Shown here: one piece after another, positions 43,953 through 53,339 of the stretch
Numbering within the stretch: position 1 is the first letter of the stretch
How the letters are laid out: the number at the start of each line of letters is the position of its first letter
DNA from: Paracoccaceae bacterium
GTDB lineage: Bacteria > Pseudomonadota > Alphaproteobacteria > Rhodobacterales > Rhodobacteraceae
Direction: 5' to 3'
DNA length: 64,000 bases
Assembly: GCA_013214575.1 (NCBI GenBank)
Contig: JABSSD010000118.1
Location: 116,291 to 180,290, forward strand
Program-made: the position numbers and the translations under genes
Notes under the pieces: model-generated
Told to the model about the DNA's origin: nothing
What the model saw: only the letters and a program-made list of their open reading frames with translations
The model's database searches: none

Positions 43953-45472
43953 CCCTTGCTCTCCCGCTTTAGTCCTGCGGCATAGCGCACGATTTCGTTT
44001 TCATTGATGTCGTCACCAGTCAGCACCCCCATCACCTGGCCCTCGCGCATCACCACCACCCGGTGGCTGATGCCGATGACCTCGGGCATCTCGGACGAGA
44101 TGATCACCACCGACACGCCTTCGGCGGCCAGAGCGGCGATGAAATGATAGATCTGCTGTTTGGTGCCCACGTCGATGCCGCGCGTCGGCTCGTCAATGAT
44201 GACGATGCGCGGCTCGCTCTCCATCACCTTGGCCAGCAGCAGTTTCTGCTGGTTGCCGCCGGACATGTCGCCCACCTTGATATTTGCGTCACGGGTGCGA
44301 ATGTCAAAACGACGGATGGCGCGTTCCAGCGCCTTCTCCTCGGCGGCAACATCCAACCCAAAGCGGCGGATGAACTTGGGCAGCGAAAATAAGGTCAGAT
44401 TGGGCCGCATCTGCTTGTCCAGCAACAGACCTTTGGCTTTGCGGTCCTTGGTCAGATAGGCCATCCCGGCATCGCGGGCCGCCGCCACATCGGCAAATCG
44501 GGTCTCGACCCCATCGACCAGAATCTGCCCTGATGCGATCGGCTCCAGCCCGCAGATTGCCTCAAATACCGTGGTGCGCCCGGCACCGATCAGCCCCGAA
44601 AACCCCAGGATCTCGCCCTTGCGAAGGTCAAAGGAGACATCGTGAACACCCTTGGCGCAGAGATCACGAACCTCCAGCACGCGCGGAGCATCGACATCGG
44701 CCTCATGCAGCGGCGGGTACAGATCCGACAACTCGCGTCCGACCATCATCTGCGCCATTGCATCCGGAGTCAGAAACTCGGCCTTTTGCGAGCCAATCCA
44801 CTGACCGTCGCGCAGGATAGTGACGCGATCGGCGATCTGCTTCACCTCAGAGAGTTTATGGGACACAAAAACAATGGCGACGCCCCTGGATTTGAGCCGC
44901 TCGACCTGGCGGAAAAACAACTCTGTCTCGGCCTCGGTCAGGACCGCAGTGGGTTCGTCCATGATCAGAACACGGGCATTGCGGCTGATGGCCTTGGCCA
45001 CCTCAACCATCTGCTTTTCGGCAATGGACAGGTCCGAAATCCGCGCCGAGGGTGAGATATCAACACCAATATCCTGCAAGTACCCAGACACCTTCTGGCG
45101 CATCTTGTCGCGCAGCAGCAAGCCGCGGTGGGTCAGTTCACGGCCCAGAAAGATGTTTTCCTCAACCGTCATCTGCTCGGCCAGGTTCAGCTCCTGATGG
45201 ATCAGCACAATCCCCAGCGCCTCAGCCTCGCCATCCGGTGGCAGCACCACCTCAACGCCATCAAACAGAATGCGACCCGAGGTCGGCGCGTGAAACCCTG
45301 ACAGGATTTTCATCAAAGTCGACTTGCCAGCGCCATTTTCACCAATCAGTGCATGCACTTCTCCGGGGTGAATTTCCATGCTGACACTGAACAATACCGG
45401 CACCGAGCCAAAGGACTTGCTGATATGATCGGCTTTCAGAACCGAGGCCGTATCTGGTGTCTCATCAAACAT
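43949..45472 (-). CDS. Sugar ABC transporter ATP-binding protein (RbsA-like, double domain)
   Basis: Cytoplasmic ATPase with two nucleotide-binding domains. The first has Walker A GENGAGKSTLM, signature LSIAEKQMVEVAKA and Walker B VLIMDEPTAVLTEAE. The second has a variant P-loop GLIGAGRTT, signature MSGGNQQKLLLAK and Walker B IVIIDEPTRGIDVG. About 507 aa. The start is ambiguous among ATGs at 45484, 45475 and 45472; 45472 has the best-spaced GGGGG site. First gene of the operon. It is divergent from a LacI regulator across three tandem operators. Confidence 0.88.
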   Translation of the reverse strand: MFDETPDTASVLKADHISKSFGSVPVLFSVSMEIHPGEVHALIGENGAGKSTLMKILSGFHAPTSGRILFDGVEVVLPPDGEAEALGIVLIHQELNLAEQMTVEENIFLGRELTHRGLLLRDKMRQKVSGYLQDIGVDISPSARISDLSIAEKQMVEVAKAISRNARVLIMDEPTAVLTEAETELFFRQVERLKSRGVAIVFVSHKLSEVKQIADRVTILRDGQWIGSQKAEFLTPDAMAQMMVGRELSDLYPPLHEADVDAPRVLEVRDLCAKGVHDVSFDLRKGEILGFSGLIGAGRTTVFEAICGLEPIASGQILVDGVETRFADVAAARDAGMAYLTKDRKAKGLLLDKQMRPNLTLFSLPKFIRRFGLDVAAEEKALERAIRRFDIRTRDANIKVGDMSGGNQQKLLLAKVMESEPRIVIIDEPTRGIDVGTKQQIYHFIAALAAEGVSVVIISSEMPEVIGISHRVVVMREGQVMGVLTGDDINENEIVRYAAGLKRESKG

Positions 45473-45520
45473 CATCACCCCCATCCCGCCGCTGTGGTCT
45501 CTGGCGAGCTCGAGAACCGG

Positions 45521-45579
45521 ATGTAAACCTTTTCATAACCCATGTAAACCTTTACATAAGGCGATGTAAACCTTTTCAC
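45521..45579. promoter_or_regulatory. Three tandem LacI-family operators
   Basis: Three 16-bp sites: ATGTAAACCTTTTCAT (45521-45536), ATGTAAACCTTTACAT (45542-45557) and ATGTAAACCTTTTCAC (45564-45579), spaced 21 and 22 bp. The middle one has perfect 7-bp palindromic arms around CC. The third overlaps a candidate -35 (TTTTCA, 45573-45578) paired with TATAGA (45596-45601) at 17 bp, oriented toward the lacI-type gene. Autoregulation and control of the divergent transporter are likely. Confidence 0.65.
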
Positions 45580-45679
45580 GCGCAGGTAATACCGCTATAG
45601 AATTGCTTAAACACTTGCAAAACAATGGCGAAAGCAACCGCAAGCACACCGTTTTTGAGGGTCATGGAAATTGAAAGAA

Positions 45680-46708
45680 ATGCCGGAAAGACCAGCGACC
45701 ATCGAGGATGTTGCCAAACTGGCAGGCGTCTCTATCGCAACGGTCAGCCGGGCGATTCGCAAGCCCGAGAAGGTTGCCGAGAGCACCCGCAAGAAAGTCA
45801 CCGCCGCCATTGCGCGCACCGGATATATTGCCAATGCCATGGCGCAGAACCTGCGCATGCAGCGGTCGCAAATGGTGATGGTTCTGACCCAATCCATCGC
45901 CGACCCCAATTTCCCCGGCATCCTGATCGGGTTGGAGAGAATTGCCAATGGCCGCGGCTACGGGGTTCTCATTGGCAACACCGAGGGCACCATCTCGCTG
46001 GAGGAAAACCACATGCGGTTCCTCTCCTCGGGCATGGTGGATGGGGTGATCCTGCTGACCGGGCATCTGCCGGTGGTCGGCCGCCCCAACACTCCGGTAT
46101 CAGCCTTTCCGCCCATGGTTGCCGCCAGTTGCCCGGTCAGCCGGGCTGACCTTCCCTATGTTGGAGTTGATGACGTTGCGGCGTCAAAAATGGCCACCGA
46201 ATATCTGATATCCTTGGGCCACCGGTCCATTGCCTACATCGCCGGCGGCAGCAGCGACGCGGTGTCGGATCTGCGCCTCGATGGCTACCGCAAGGGGCTG
46301 GCCGAGGCCGCCGATCCGCTGCCCGTCTGGCGGGTTGACGGCGATGGATCCAGCGAGAGCGGCCGCGCTGCGGTAGAGCGATTGTTCATCAAGGACACGC
46401 TCCCCACTGCCTTTTTCTGCTACAACGACGACACTGCGATTGGTGTTATCAGCGCCTTGAGACTGCGCGGCTACCGCATTCCCGAGGATTTCTCGGTGAT
46501 CGGTTTTGACGACATCCCCTTTGCCAACAACATTACCCCGGCCCTGACCACAATCCGCCAACCGCGCACGCGGATTGGCGAACTGGCGATGGGGCAATTG
46601 CTGGATCGTCTGGCAGGCACAGACGATAAAACGCTCGAAACGCTGCTACACGGCGATCTTGTTGTCCGCGAAAGCTGCGGCCCCGCCCCTATTCGGCGCA
46701 GCCGCTAG
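45680..46708 (+). CDS. LacI-family transcriptional regulator (first)
   Basis: 342-aa repressor. The N-terminal LacI helix-turn-helix is TIEDVAKLAGVSIATVSRAI (about residues 7-26), with the hinge near residue 55. The ligand-binding core is of the PBP1 sugar type (FSVIGFDDIPFANNITPALTTIRQP). The frame opens at TTG 45671; I prefer ATG 45680. It is divergent from an RbsA-type ATPase with three tandem operators between, and convergent with the iolJ-like gene. Effector probably the transported sugar or cyclitol (inference). Confidence 0.9.
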   Translation: MPERPATIEDVAKLAGVSIATVSRAIRKPEKVAESTRKKVTAAIARTGYIANAMAQNLRMQRSQMVMVLTQSIADPNFPGILIGLERIANGRGYGVLIGNTEGTISLEENHMRFLSSGMVDGVILLTGHLPVVGRPNTPVSAFPPMVAASCPVSRADLPYVGVDDVAASKMATEYLISLGHRSIAYIAGGSSDAVSDLRLDGYRKGLAEAADPLPVWRVDGDGSSESGRAAVERLFIKDTLPTAFFCYNDDTAIGVISALRLRGYRIPEDFSVIGFDDIPFANNITPALTTIRQPRTRIGELAMGQLLDRLAGTDDKTLETLLHGDLVVRESCGPAPIRRSR

Positions 46709-46725
46709 CCTGGTCCATCCGGGGC

Positions 46726-47556
46726 CTAGCCCGCCTTGAAACCGCGCAACACATGGCGGGTGGCCGCAACCAGCGGGTCATGTGTTTCTTTCAGAATTTC
46801 CACCCGGTCAAACCGCGACCGATCGCGGTTGACCGCGCCGCGCAGGGCAGTGCCAAAGACCATGCGCAACTCGGTGCCGATATTGAACTTACAGACCTTT
46901 GACCCCTGCGCCAGTGCCCGACGTTGAGACAAGGGCACGCCAGAGCCGCCGTGGATCACCAGCGGCACGGTTGTAACAGCCTCTATCGCCCGAATGCGGG
47001 CCTCGTCCAGCCCGCCCTCTTTGTCTTGTTGCAGATGAACATTGCCCACTGAGATTGCCATCGCGTCAACACCGGTATCGCGGGCAAACCTTGCCGCCTC
47101 CGCCGGGTCGGTGCCGGCAGAACCTTCACCACCGCTATAGCCAACAAAACCAATCTCGCCCTCACAGGACACCCCCGCCGCATGGGCCATTTCAACAATG
47201 GCGGCAGTCTCGTCGATGTTCTGCGACAGTGGCGTGCGTGATCCGTCAAACATCACCGAGGTAAAGCCGCTGTCGATCGCCATGCGGCAGTCTTCGGCGC
47301 TGTAGCCGTGATCCAGATGCGCCACCACCGGCACCGAGGCCTGCTCGGCCAGATGGCGAAACATCTTACCCAGCACAGGCAGCGGTGTATGGGCGCGGCA
47401 GGACGGGCCGGCCTGCAGAATGACCGCCACGTTTTCAGCCTCGGCTGCAGCCACATAGGCGCGCATGTCCTCCCAGCCCAGCGTCACCAACCCGGCAACG
47501 GCATAGTTATTCTTCAGCGCCGGTTGCAGCACATCCGCCAGCGTAACCAGCGTCAT
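46726..47556 (-). CDS. iolJ: Class II aldolase, IolJ-like (6-phospho-5-dehydro-2-deoxy-gluconate aldolase)
   Basis: 276-aa Zn2+-dependent aldolase of the fructose-bisphosphate aldolase class II family. Zinc ligands are in VVAHLDHGYSAEDC (about residues 80-83), GNVHLQQ and VIHGGSGVP; the phosphate-binding GGSG and FNIGTELR are present. As the last gene of an iolD-phyH-iolC-iolB operon it most likely cleaves the IolC product to dihydroxyacetone phosphate and malonate semialdehyde. It overlaps iolB by 4 nt. Fructose- or tagatose-bisphosphate aldolase is the alternative if context is ignored. Confidence 0.82.
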   Translation of the reverse strand: MTLVTLADVLQPALKNNYAVAGLVTLGWEDMRAYVAAAEAENVAVILQAGPSCRAHTPLPVLGKMFRHLAEQASVPVVAHLDHGYSAEDCRMAIDSGFTSVMFDGSRTPLSQNIDETAAIVEMAHAAGVSCEGEIGFVGYSGGEGSAGTDPAEAARFARDTGVDAMAISVGNVHLQQDKEGGLDEARIRAIEAVTTVPLVIHGGSGVPLSQRRALAQGSKVCKFNIGTELRMVFGTALRGAVNRDRSRFDRVEILKETHDPLVAATRHVLRGFKAG

Positions 47557-48395
47557 TTGAATTTTGCAATCATGTCTTTGATACCCGGAATTGTTTCAAT
47601 TTGGGCCGCATGGGTTGGCTGGAAATACTGAACCAGCGAGCGCTGGCTGAGGCCGCCCAGAATGGTGAAATAGTACATCTCGTAGCCCGGCAGCACGGCG
47701 CAGGGGTGATAGCCGCTGTCCAGCATGATGGTCGAGCCATCCATGATATGATAGGCCTCGCCCGGCGTATTGTCCTGGCGCTGCAGCATCTGCACCCCCG
47801 AGCCGTAATTGGGGCGAAAGCGAAAGTTGTAGGTTTCGTCATGGCGGGTCTCAACCGGCAAACGATCCGTGTCATGCTTGTGCGACGGAAAGCCCGACCA
47901 GCCGCCCTGCCCCACGGTATACAGTTCGCTGACCAGCAGACGGCCCACTTTGCCGTGCTGCTTCTGGCCCAGAATATGCTTGATCTTACGGTGGGTCTTG
48001 GTGTCGTCGCTGCCGTATTGCACCAGATCAATATCACCTGCGCGCACCTCAAATGGATCGAGCACCTTGTCGTATCTGGCCCCGGCGATAAAGATCTCGG
48101 TCTCGTCTGAGACGCAGACAAGGGTCACCTTGGCGCCCACCGGGACATAGACACCTTCGGGCTCGCCATCCCAGACATCAATGGTTCGGGTGCCCAGATT
48201 GGCGTAGCTGACGCCCTCAACATCGACATCCACGGTGCCGGTCGCCGGCGCAATGCAGGTCTCATATCCCGGCACCTGGTATTCAAAACTCTCGCCCGCC
48301 TTCAGCTTGACGATGTTGAAATAGTTCAGCGGAACGGTTGCGTCGTCCACGTCCACAATTGGAATGTTGTTATTGTCATGCGGTGCGATGTGCAT
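47553..48395 (-). CDS. iolB: 5-deoxy-glucuronate isomerase
   Basis: 280-aa double-cupin (KduI/IolB family) enzyme of myo-inositol catabolism, converting 5-deoxy-glucuronate to 5-dehydro-2-deoxy-gluconate. Metal-site region GFPSHKHDTD is at about residues 168-177, with ETYNFRFRP and a later HPC segment. ATG 48395 has AAAGGA upstream; the frame is open a few codons further from a TTG. Overlaps iolJ by 4 nt and follows iolC by 11 bp. Confidence 0.92.
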   Translation of the reverse strand: MHIAPHDNNNIPIVDVDDATVPLNYFNIVKLKAGESFEYQVPGYETCIAPATGTVDVDVEGVSYANLGTRTIDVWDGEPEGVYVPVGAKVTLVCVSDETEIFIAGARYDKVLDPFEVRAGDIDLVQYGSDDTKTHRKIKHILGQKQHGKVGRLLVSELYTVGQGGWSGFPSHKHDTDRLPVETRHDETYNFRFRPNYGSGVQMLQRQDNTPGEAYHIMDGSTIMLDSGYHPCAVLPGYEMYYFTILGGLSQRSLVQYFQPTHAAQIETIPGIKDMIAKFK

Positions 48396-48406
48396 AATTT
48401 GGTCCT

Positions 48407-49387
48407 TTAGCAAGGGTCGGTCGGGCCAGGGTGCGAGGCCAGGAAGGTTTCAAGCTCGGCCATGACGGGCATGGCAGGGGCGCAGCCGGGGCGGGCCACC
48501 ACAATCGAGGCGCAGGCGGAGCCGCGCAGCACCGCATCCCGCATCTCGCGCCCTTCAGCGAGAGAGGCCAGCCAGCCGGCCATAAAGCTGTCGCCAGCGC
48601 CGGTGGGTTTCAGGGCGGTGACCGGAAAGATCCCGGTGCGGATCTCTTGCTGGTTGGCAAAGGTCACAGCCCCCTCGGGGCCCATTTTATAGACCACGAT
48701 TGCGGCGCTGGAACCGGCAAGTGCGCGCGCCTTGTCCAGCCCGCGACCGATGTCCCCAGCCATAAAGCCAAATTCTTCGTCATTGCCGACAATCACATCA
48801 GACAGTGCGCCAGCCCGCGACAGCACCTGTTCGGCCTCTTGCTGCGACGGCCAGCTATAGGGGCGATAGTCCACGTCAAAGATGATCGGCAGACCGGCCT
48901 CGCGGGCCAGCTCAAACGCCCGGAAGGTAGCAGAGCGCGACGGTTCAGCGGCAAAGACGGTGCCCGCCGTGATCAAGGCACCGTATTGGCTGTAGTCCAC
49001 CGCCTCGACATCGTTGAGTGTCATCTGGAAATCCGCCGCATTGTTGCGGTAGATCACCGTTTGGTGGTCGGCGAGCCGGGTTTCAGTCACTGCCAGTGAG
49101 GTCCTGAATTCGCCGGTGATCCGTTTCACATAGGTGCGATCAATGCCGTATTGGTCCAGCTGACCTTCGCAATACCAGCCCACCGCATCGTCGGAAAGTG
49201 AGGTGAGCAAAGCCGATTGGCACCCCAGCTTGACCAGTCCAGCCGCGATATTGGCACTGCTGCCGCCCATACCGACAGCCATAGTGCTGGCCTCTGCGAT
49301 GCTGGTCCCTGCCGGATCCGGGTACAGGTCCATTCCGACCCTTCCAATGACCAGAAAATTGCGTTTCTTGATACCGTCCAAGATCAT
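48407..49387 (-). CDS. iolC: 5-dehydro-2-deoxygluconokinase
   Basis: 326-aa PfkB-family kinase phosphorylating 5-dehydro-2-deoxy-gluconate. Substrate-site GGSSANIAAGLVKLG is at about residues 40-54, and the ATP/anion-hole motif ALKPTGAGDSFMAGW at about 268-282 carries the catalytic aspartate. It lacks the C-terminal aldolase-like (DUF2090) extension seen in some long IolC proteins, consistent with a separate iolJ. The start ATG overlaps the preceding phyH-type stop (ATGA); the frame itself opens further upstream. Confidence 0.92.
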   Translation of the reverse strand: MILDGIKKRNFLVIGRVGMDLYPDPAGTSIAEASTMAVGMGGSSANIAAGLVKLGCQSALLTSLSDDAVGWYCEGQLDQYGIDRTYVKRITGEFRTSLAVTETRLADHQTVIYRNNAADFQMTLNDVEAVDYSQYGALITAGTVFAAEPSRSATFRAFELAREAGLPIIFDVDYRPYSWPSQQEAEQVLSRAGALSDVIVGNDEEFGFMAGDIGRGLDKARALAGSSAAIVVYKMGPEGAVTFANQQEIRTGIFPVTALKPTGAGDSFMAGWLASLAEGREMRDAVLRGSACASIVVARPGCAPAMPVMAELETFLASHPGPTDPC

Positions 49388-50226
49388 TTGCTGCCCTCCG
49401 TATTGCCAGCTTTGGCGGCGTCCAGCACCTCGGGATAGGGAAAGTTCATCCCCAGCAATTGACGCAGATCGGGGCTGGCCGCGTCCAGAAATGATTGCGG
49501 CAACGCTGCGGGCATGTCCTCCATCGGCTTCACCCACTTGGGGAGATACTGGATCAGGATTGCACTGCGGTCGTGATCTGCCTTGTTTGGCATCGCACAG
49601 TGCCAGGTCACCCCGTAAAACAACGCCACATCGCCCGGCTCGCCGGTCATACGCTCGCAGCGCTGATAAAAGCCATCCTCGGGCGTGGGATAGCGCAATT
49701 GGCGCTGGCTGCCCGGCACATAGCCGGTGGCGCCGCTTTCTTCGGTGAACGGGTCCAGCAGCACCGACACCTGCGCATTCATCGGAAACGAGCCATTGAA
49801 CCCCACCGGATGGGTCTCAGGCTGATGGAAATCCCAATAGGGGTAATCCACATGCGGCTCCTGCCCCGGGCCACCGGGCAGAATGCGATTGGCGGCGATC
49901 GAGCCCATGATAAACTCGGTGCCCAGAAAGCGCCGCAGGACAGTCATCAGCACCGGATGGGTGGCCATGCGTGAGAACACCTCGCCCTTGGCCAGCAGGT
50001 TCCACACCCGGCGCTGCAGGTTCAGATTGCCAGCCTGCTCTGCGGCGCCTTGAAAATGGGTGGCCTTCTCGGCGGAGCGCTCGGAATGGGCCATAACGAT
50101 GGCCCGCGCGTCGGCAATCTCTTGCGCGCTGAACAACCCTGAAATCCCGACCGCTCCGCCGCCATTCAAAAGCTCGTCAATGATCGCATCAGGATCAGCT
50201 GTTGCTGCGGTAAACCGTTTCATCAC
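49384..50226 (-). CDS. Phytanoyl-CoA dioxygenase (PhyH) family protein in the iol operon
   Basis: 280-aa Fe(II)/2-oxoglutarate-type oxygenase. The 2-His-1-carboxylate triad is suggested by HVDYPYWDF (H-x-D, about residues 124-132) and WHCAMPNKADHDRSAI. In the latter, the histidine and the following arginine would be the distal iron and 2-oxoglutarate ligands. It overlaps iolD by 4 nt and iolC by 4 nt, so it is fully integrated in the operon. Oxidative removal of an O-methyl or other substituent from modified inositols (for example pinitol) is a hypothesis, not shown by the sequence. Confidence 0.82.
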   Translation of the reverse strand: MMKRFTAATADPDAIIDELLNGGGAVGISGLFSAQEIADARAIVMAHSERSAEKATHFQGAAEQAGNLNLQRRVWNLLAKGEVFSRMATHPVLMTVLRRFLGTEFIMGSIAANRILPGGPGQEPHVDYPYWDFHQPETHPVGFNGSFPMNAQVSVLLDPFTEESGATGYVPGSQRQLRYPTPEDGFYQRCERMTGEPGDVALFYGVTWHCAMPNKADHDRSAILIQYLPKWVKPMEDMPAALPQSFLDAASPDLRQLLGMNFPYPEVLDAAKAGNTEGSK

Positions 50227-52094
50227 ACGCCCTTTCGCTGTTTGTCTCGGCTGGCTTCCCAGTCAGTATGCGCGCCGCGCACCCGGTCGCTTGTGGTGAT
50301 ATGCGGGGTGCCGACCTCCCACCAGGTATGGCCTTCGGTGGTCCAGCCCTCATAGGGGTCAACCTTCATGACGATCACATAGGTCCGGTCGCTGGCTTTG
50401 GCCCGCTTGAACGCGGCGCCCAGCTCGCCTGGGTTTGACACGGTTTCAGCACTGGCCCCCTGCGCTGCGGCATGGGCCTCAAAATCCACCGCAAACGGTG
50501 CGGGAATTGTCGGGCAGTCCGCAAGAAGGTTATTAAAGCTTTCATTGCCGGTGTTGTTCTGCAGCTTGTTGATGACGGCAAAGCCACCATTGTCCAGCAC
50601 CAGGATAATCAGCTTTTTCTGGCTGAGCACAGAGGAGTAGATGTCCGAATTCAACATCATATAAGAGCCATCACCAAGAAACACGATGGTATCGCGATCG
50701 GGCTCACGCTGCATCTGCGCGATCCGCGCGCCCCAGGCGCCTGCGATCTCGTAGCCCATGCAGGAAAAGCCAAACTCAACATCGACGGTGCCGATATCCA
50801 GAGTGCGCCAATTGGCGGTGATCTCGGCCGGCAGCCCGCCTGCGGCGGCCACCACGCGGTCGCGCGGATCACACAGCTCGTTCACAATACCAATGGCCTG
50901 CGCATAAGAGGCCGGCCGGTTGCCGTATTCAACATTCCCGGCAACATAGGCATCCCAGGTGGCACGCCCCGCCTGGGCCTGCGCGGTCCAGCTGGTCGGG
51001 GATTTATAGCCGGCAAGTGCCGCACCCAATTGACCCAGCGACAGTTTGGCGTCGCCGACAACCGGCAGTGACATATGCTTGGCCGCGTCATGCCGGGCCG
51101 CATTGATCGAGATGAACCGGGCGTCCTTAGCAAAGGCCGTCCACGACCCGGTGGTAAAGTCCTGCAACCGGGTGCCCACGGCGACAATCACATCCGCCTG
51201 TTCGGCGATCCCGTTGGCGCTGGTTGATCCAGTGACCCCGAGCGGTCCGATGTTCAGCGGATGAGTTGCCAGCATATTGGCCCGACCGGCGATGGTTTCG
51301 ACCACCGGGATCTGATGCGCCTCGGCAAAGGCGGTCAGCTCCGCCACCGCGCGCGAATACTGCACCCCGCCGCCGGCAATGATCATCGGCCGCTTAGCCG
51401 CGCTCAACAAGGCCGCCGCATCGGCGATTTCATCGGCGTCCGGGCTGATACGGCGAATGCGATGCAGCTTTTTCTCAAAGAACACAGCCGGGTAATCATA
51501 GGTCCAGCCCTGCACATCCTGCGGCAGGCCCAGAAATGCCGGGCCACAATCAGCCGGATCCAGCAGAGTGGCAATTGCGGCGGGCAGCGACTGGATCACC
51601 TGCGCCGGATGGGTGATGCGGTCCCAGTAGCGCACCACCGGCTTGAATGCGTCATTGACCCCAAATGTCGGATCGCCAAAATTCTCCATCTGCTGCAGAA
51701 CCGGATCGGGTAGCCGGGTCAGAAACGTATCGCCACACAGCAACAGCATCGGCAACCGGTTGGCATGCGCCAGCGCCGCCGAGGTCAGCAGGTTCGAGGT
51801 GCCCGGCCCAGCGCTGGCGGTGCAAAACATAAAACGCTGGCGCAGCCACTGTTTGGCATAACCGGCAGCGGCGAACCCCATGCTCTGCTCGTTCTGGCCG
51901 CGGTACAGCGGCAAGGCATCCTGAGCCTCGTACAGCGCCTCACCGAGGCAGGTCACATTGCCGTGCCCAAAGATGCCAAAACCACCACCACACAGACGCA
52001 TCTCCACGCCGTCGATCTCAATATACTGGTTGCTTAGCCAGCGAATAATCGCCTGCGCAGTGGTCAGGCGGAGGGTGTCTGGTGTTGGCGTCAT
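50223..52094 (-). CDS. iolD: 3D-(3,5/4)-trihydroxycyclohexane-1,2-dione hydrolase
   Basis: 623-aa thiamine-diphosphate-dependent ring-opening enzyme of myo-inositol catabolism. It starts with the IolD-specific RLTTAQAIIRWLSNQYIEIDG. The ThDP glutamate region PLYRGQNEQSMGFAA is at about 62-76. The Mg/ThDP motif begins GDGSYMMLNSDIYSS and ends near NGGFAV. First gene of the minus-strand operon. A 120-bp divergent promoter region separates it from a Gfo/Idh gene. Confidence 0.94.
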   Translation of the reverse strand: MTPTPDTLRLTTAQAIIRWLSNQYIEIDGVEMRLCGGGFGIFGHGNVTCLGEALYEAQDALPLYRGQNEQSMGFAAAGYAKQWLRQRFMFCTASAGPGTSNLLTSAALAHANRLPMLLLCGDTFLTRLPDPVLQQMENFGDPTFGVNDAFKPVVRYWDRITHPAQVIQSLPAAIATLLDPADCGPAFLGLPQDVQGWTYDYPAVFFEKKLHRIRRISPDADEIADAAALLSAAKRPMIIAGGGVQYSRAVAELTAFAEAHQIPVVETIAGRANMLATHPLNIGPLGVTGSTSANGIAEQADVIVAVGTRLQDFTTGSWTAFAKDARFISINAARHDAAKHMSLPVVGDAKLSLGQLGAALAGYKSPTSWTAQAQAGRATWDAYVAGNVEYGNRPASYAQAIGIVNELCDPRDRVVAAAGGLPAEITANWRTLDIGTVDVEFGFSCMGYEIAGAWGARIAQMQREPDRDTIVFLGDGSYMMLNSDIYSSVLSQKKLIILVLDNGGFAVINKLQNNTGNESFNNLLADCPTIPAPFAVDFEAHAAAQGASAETVSNPGELGAAFKRAKASDRTYVIVMKVDPYEGWTTEGHTWWEVGTPHITTSDRVRGAHTDWEASRDKQRKGV

Positions 52095-52171
52095 TTCAGC
52101 ACGACCTTTGTTGGATTTTCCGGCATCCAGTCGAATGCGACTTGCTAGAATTCGAATCTCAGGATACTAAT

Positions 52172-52189
52172 TTTGCAACCGGTTGCAAA
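52172..52189. promoter_or_regulatory. LacI-type operator (palindrome, copy 1)
   Basis: TTTGCAACCGGTTGCAAA is an 18-bp perfect palindrome with the central CG typical of LacI-family operators. It sits between divergent iolD and the Gfo/Idh gene, 25 bp upstream of the latter start. A candidate plus-strand promoter (TTGCTA 52142, GATACT 52163) lies just before it. The same 16-bp core recurs at 56465-56480 next to a lacI gene. Confidence 0.7.
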
Positions 52190-52214
52190 CTCAAATTCAG
52201 CAGGAACCCGAAAC

Positions 52215-53318
52215 ATGGTGGAAATTGGCATTGGCATTCTTGGCGGTGGCTACATGGGCAAAGCCCATGCTGTCGCCATGTCTGCGGTGGGAGCGGTCTT
52301 TAACACCGGGTTGCGCCCCAGACTGGAAATGGTCTGTGCATCATCGGCTGAAAGCGCCGAGCGGTACCGTCAGGCCTATGGCTTTCGCCGCGCCACCGGG
52401 GACTGGCGTGCGCTGGTGAGTGACCCATTGGTCGAGGCCATTGTGATCGCCTCGCCGCAATCCACCCACCGCGACGTCGCCGAGGCCGCCTTTGCCCTCG
52501 GCAAGCCGGTTTTCTGCGAAAAGCCTTTGGGCGCCTCGCTGGCAGACAGCCGGGCGATGACAGCCGCCGCCGAGGCCTCGGGCTGCGCCAATATGGTGGG
52601 GTTCAACTATATCCGCACCCCGGCCAGCCAGTATGTGCGCAGGTTGATTGCCGATGGCAAACTGGGCGAGATCACCATGTTCCGAGGTGAGCATACCGAG
52701 GATTTCTATGCCGACCCCCTGGCCCCCGCCACATGGCGCAGCAGCGGCCAGTCCAATGGCACCATGGGCGATCTGGCGCCGCATATGATCAATGGCGCGC
52801 TGGCCCTGATGGGGCCGATCAGCCGTGTCATGGCGGAAATCGAAACCGTGCATAAAACCCGCCCCGGCGGCGAAGTGACCAATGACGACCACGCGCAGAT
52901 GATGTGCCGGTTTGAAAACGGTGCCATGGGGCAGATGTATTTCAGCCGCGTCGCAACCGGGCGCAAGATGGGCTATGCCTATGAAATCACTGGCACCAAG
53001 GGGGCGGTGCGGTTTGATCAGGAAGATCAGAACGCGGTCTGGCTGTACCAGATGGACACCCCCGAGGCCGAGCGCGGCTTTACCAAGATCCTGACCGGCC
53101 CCGCCCATCCTGACTATGAACCATTCTGTCAGGGCCCGGGCCACGGTACCGGATATCAGGATCAGATCATCATCGAGGCAAAGGATTTCCTGACCGCCAT
53201 CGAGACCGGACAACCGGTTTGGCCAACCTTCCGCGACGGGATGGAGGTCAACCGAGTGATAGCAGCCGCTTTTGCCTCCTCCCGAGACCGTAAGTGGCAA
53301 GAAATAGACGCGTTCTGA
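52215..53318 (+). CDS. Gfo/Idh/MocA-family oxidoreductase (second), inositol dehydrogenase-like
   Basis: 367-aa NAD(P)-dependent dehydrogenase. The Rossmann motif is GIGILGGGYMGKAHA (about 5-19), then CEKPLGASLADS (about 107-118) and the MGDLAPHMINGALALMG block near 190 with the conserved aspartate/histidine pair. As first gene of the operon divergent from iolD it is a candidate for the myo- or scyllo-inositol oxidation step (IolG-like), but the family is broad. Start ATG 52215 is 26 bp after the LacI-type palindrome. Confidence 0.85.
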   Translation: MVEIGIGILGGGYMGKAHAVAMSAVGAVFNTGLRPRLEMVCASSAESAERYRQAYGFRRATGDWRALVSDPLVEAIVIASPQSTHRDVAEAAFALGKPVFCEKPLGASLADSRAMTAAAEASGCANMVGFNYIRTPASQYVRRLIADGKLGEITMFRGEHTEDFYADPLAPATWRSSGQSNGTMGDLAPHMINGALALMGPISRVMAEIETVHKTRPGGEVTNDDHAQMMCRFENGAMGQMYFSRVATGRKMGYAYEITGTKGAVRFDQEDQNAVWLYQMDTPEAERGFTKILTGPAHPDYEPFCQGPGHGTGYQDQIIIEAKDFLTAIETGQPVWPTFRDGMEVNRVIAAAFASSRDRKWQEIDAF

Positions 53319-53339
53319 GCCTTTGAAAGGGACGAACAA

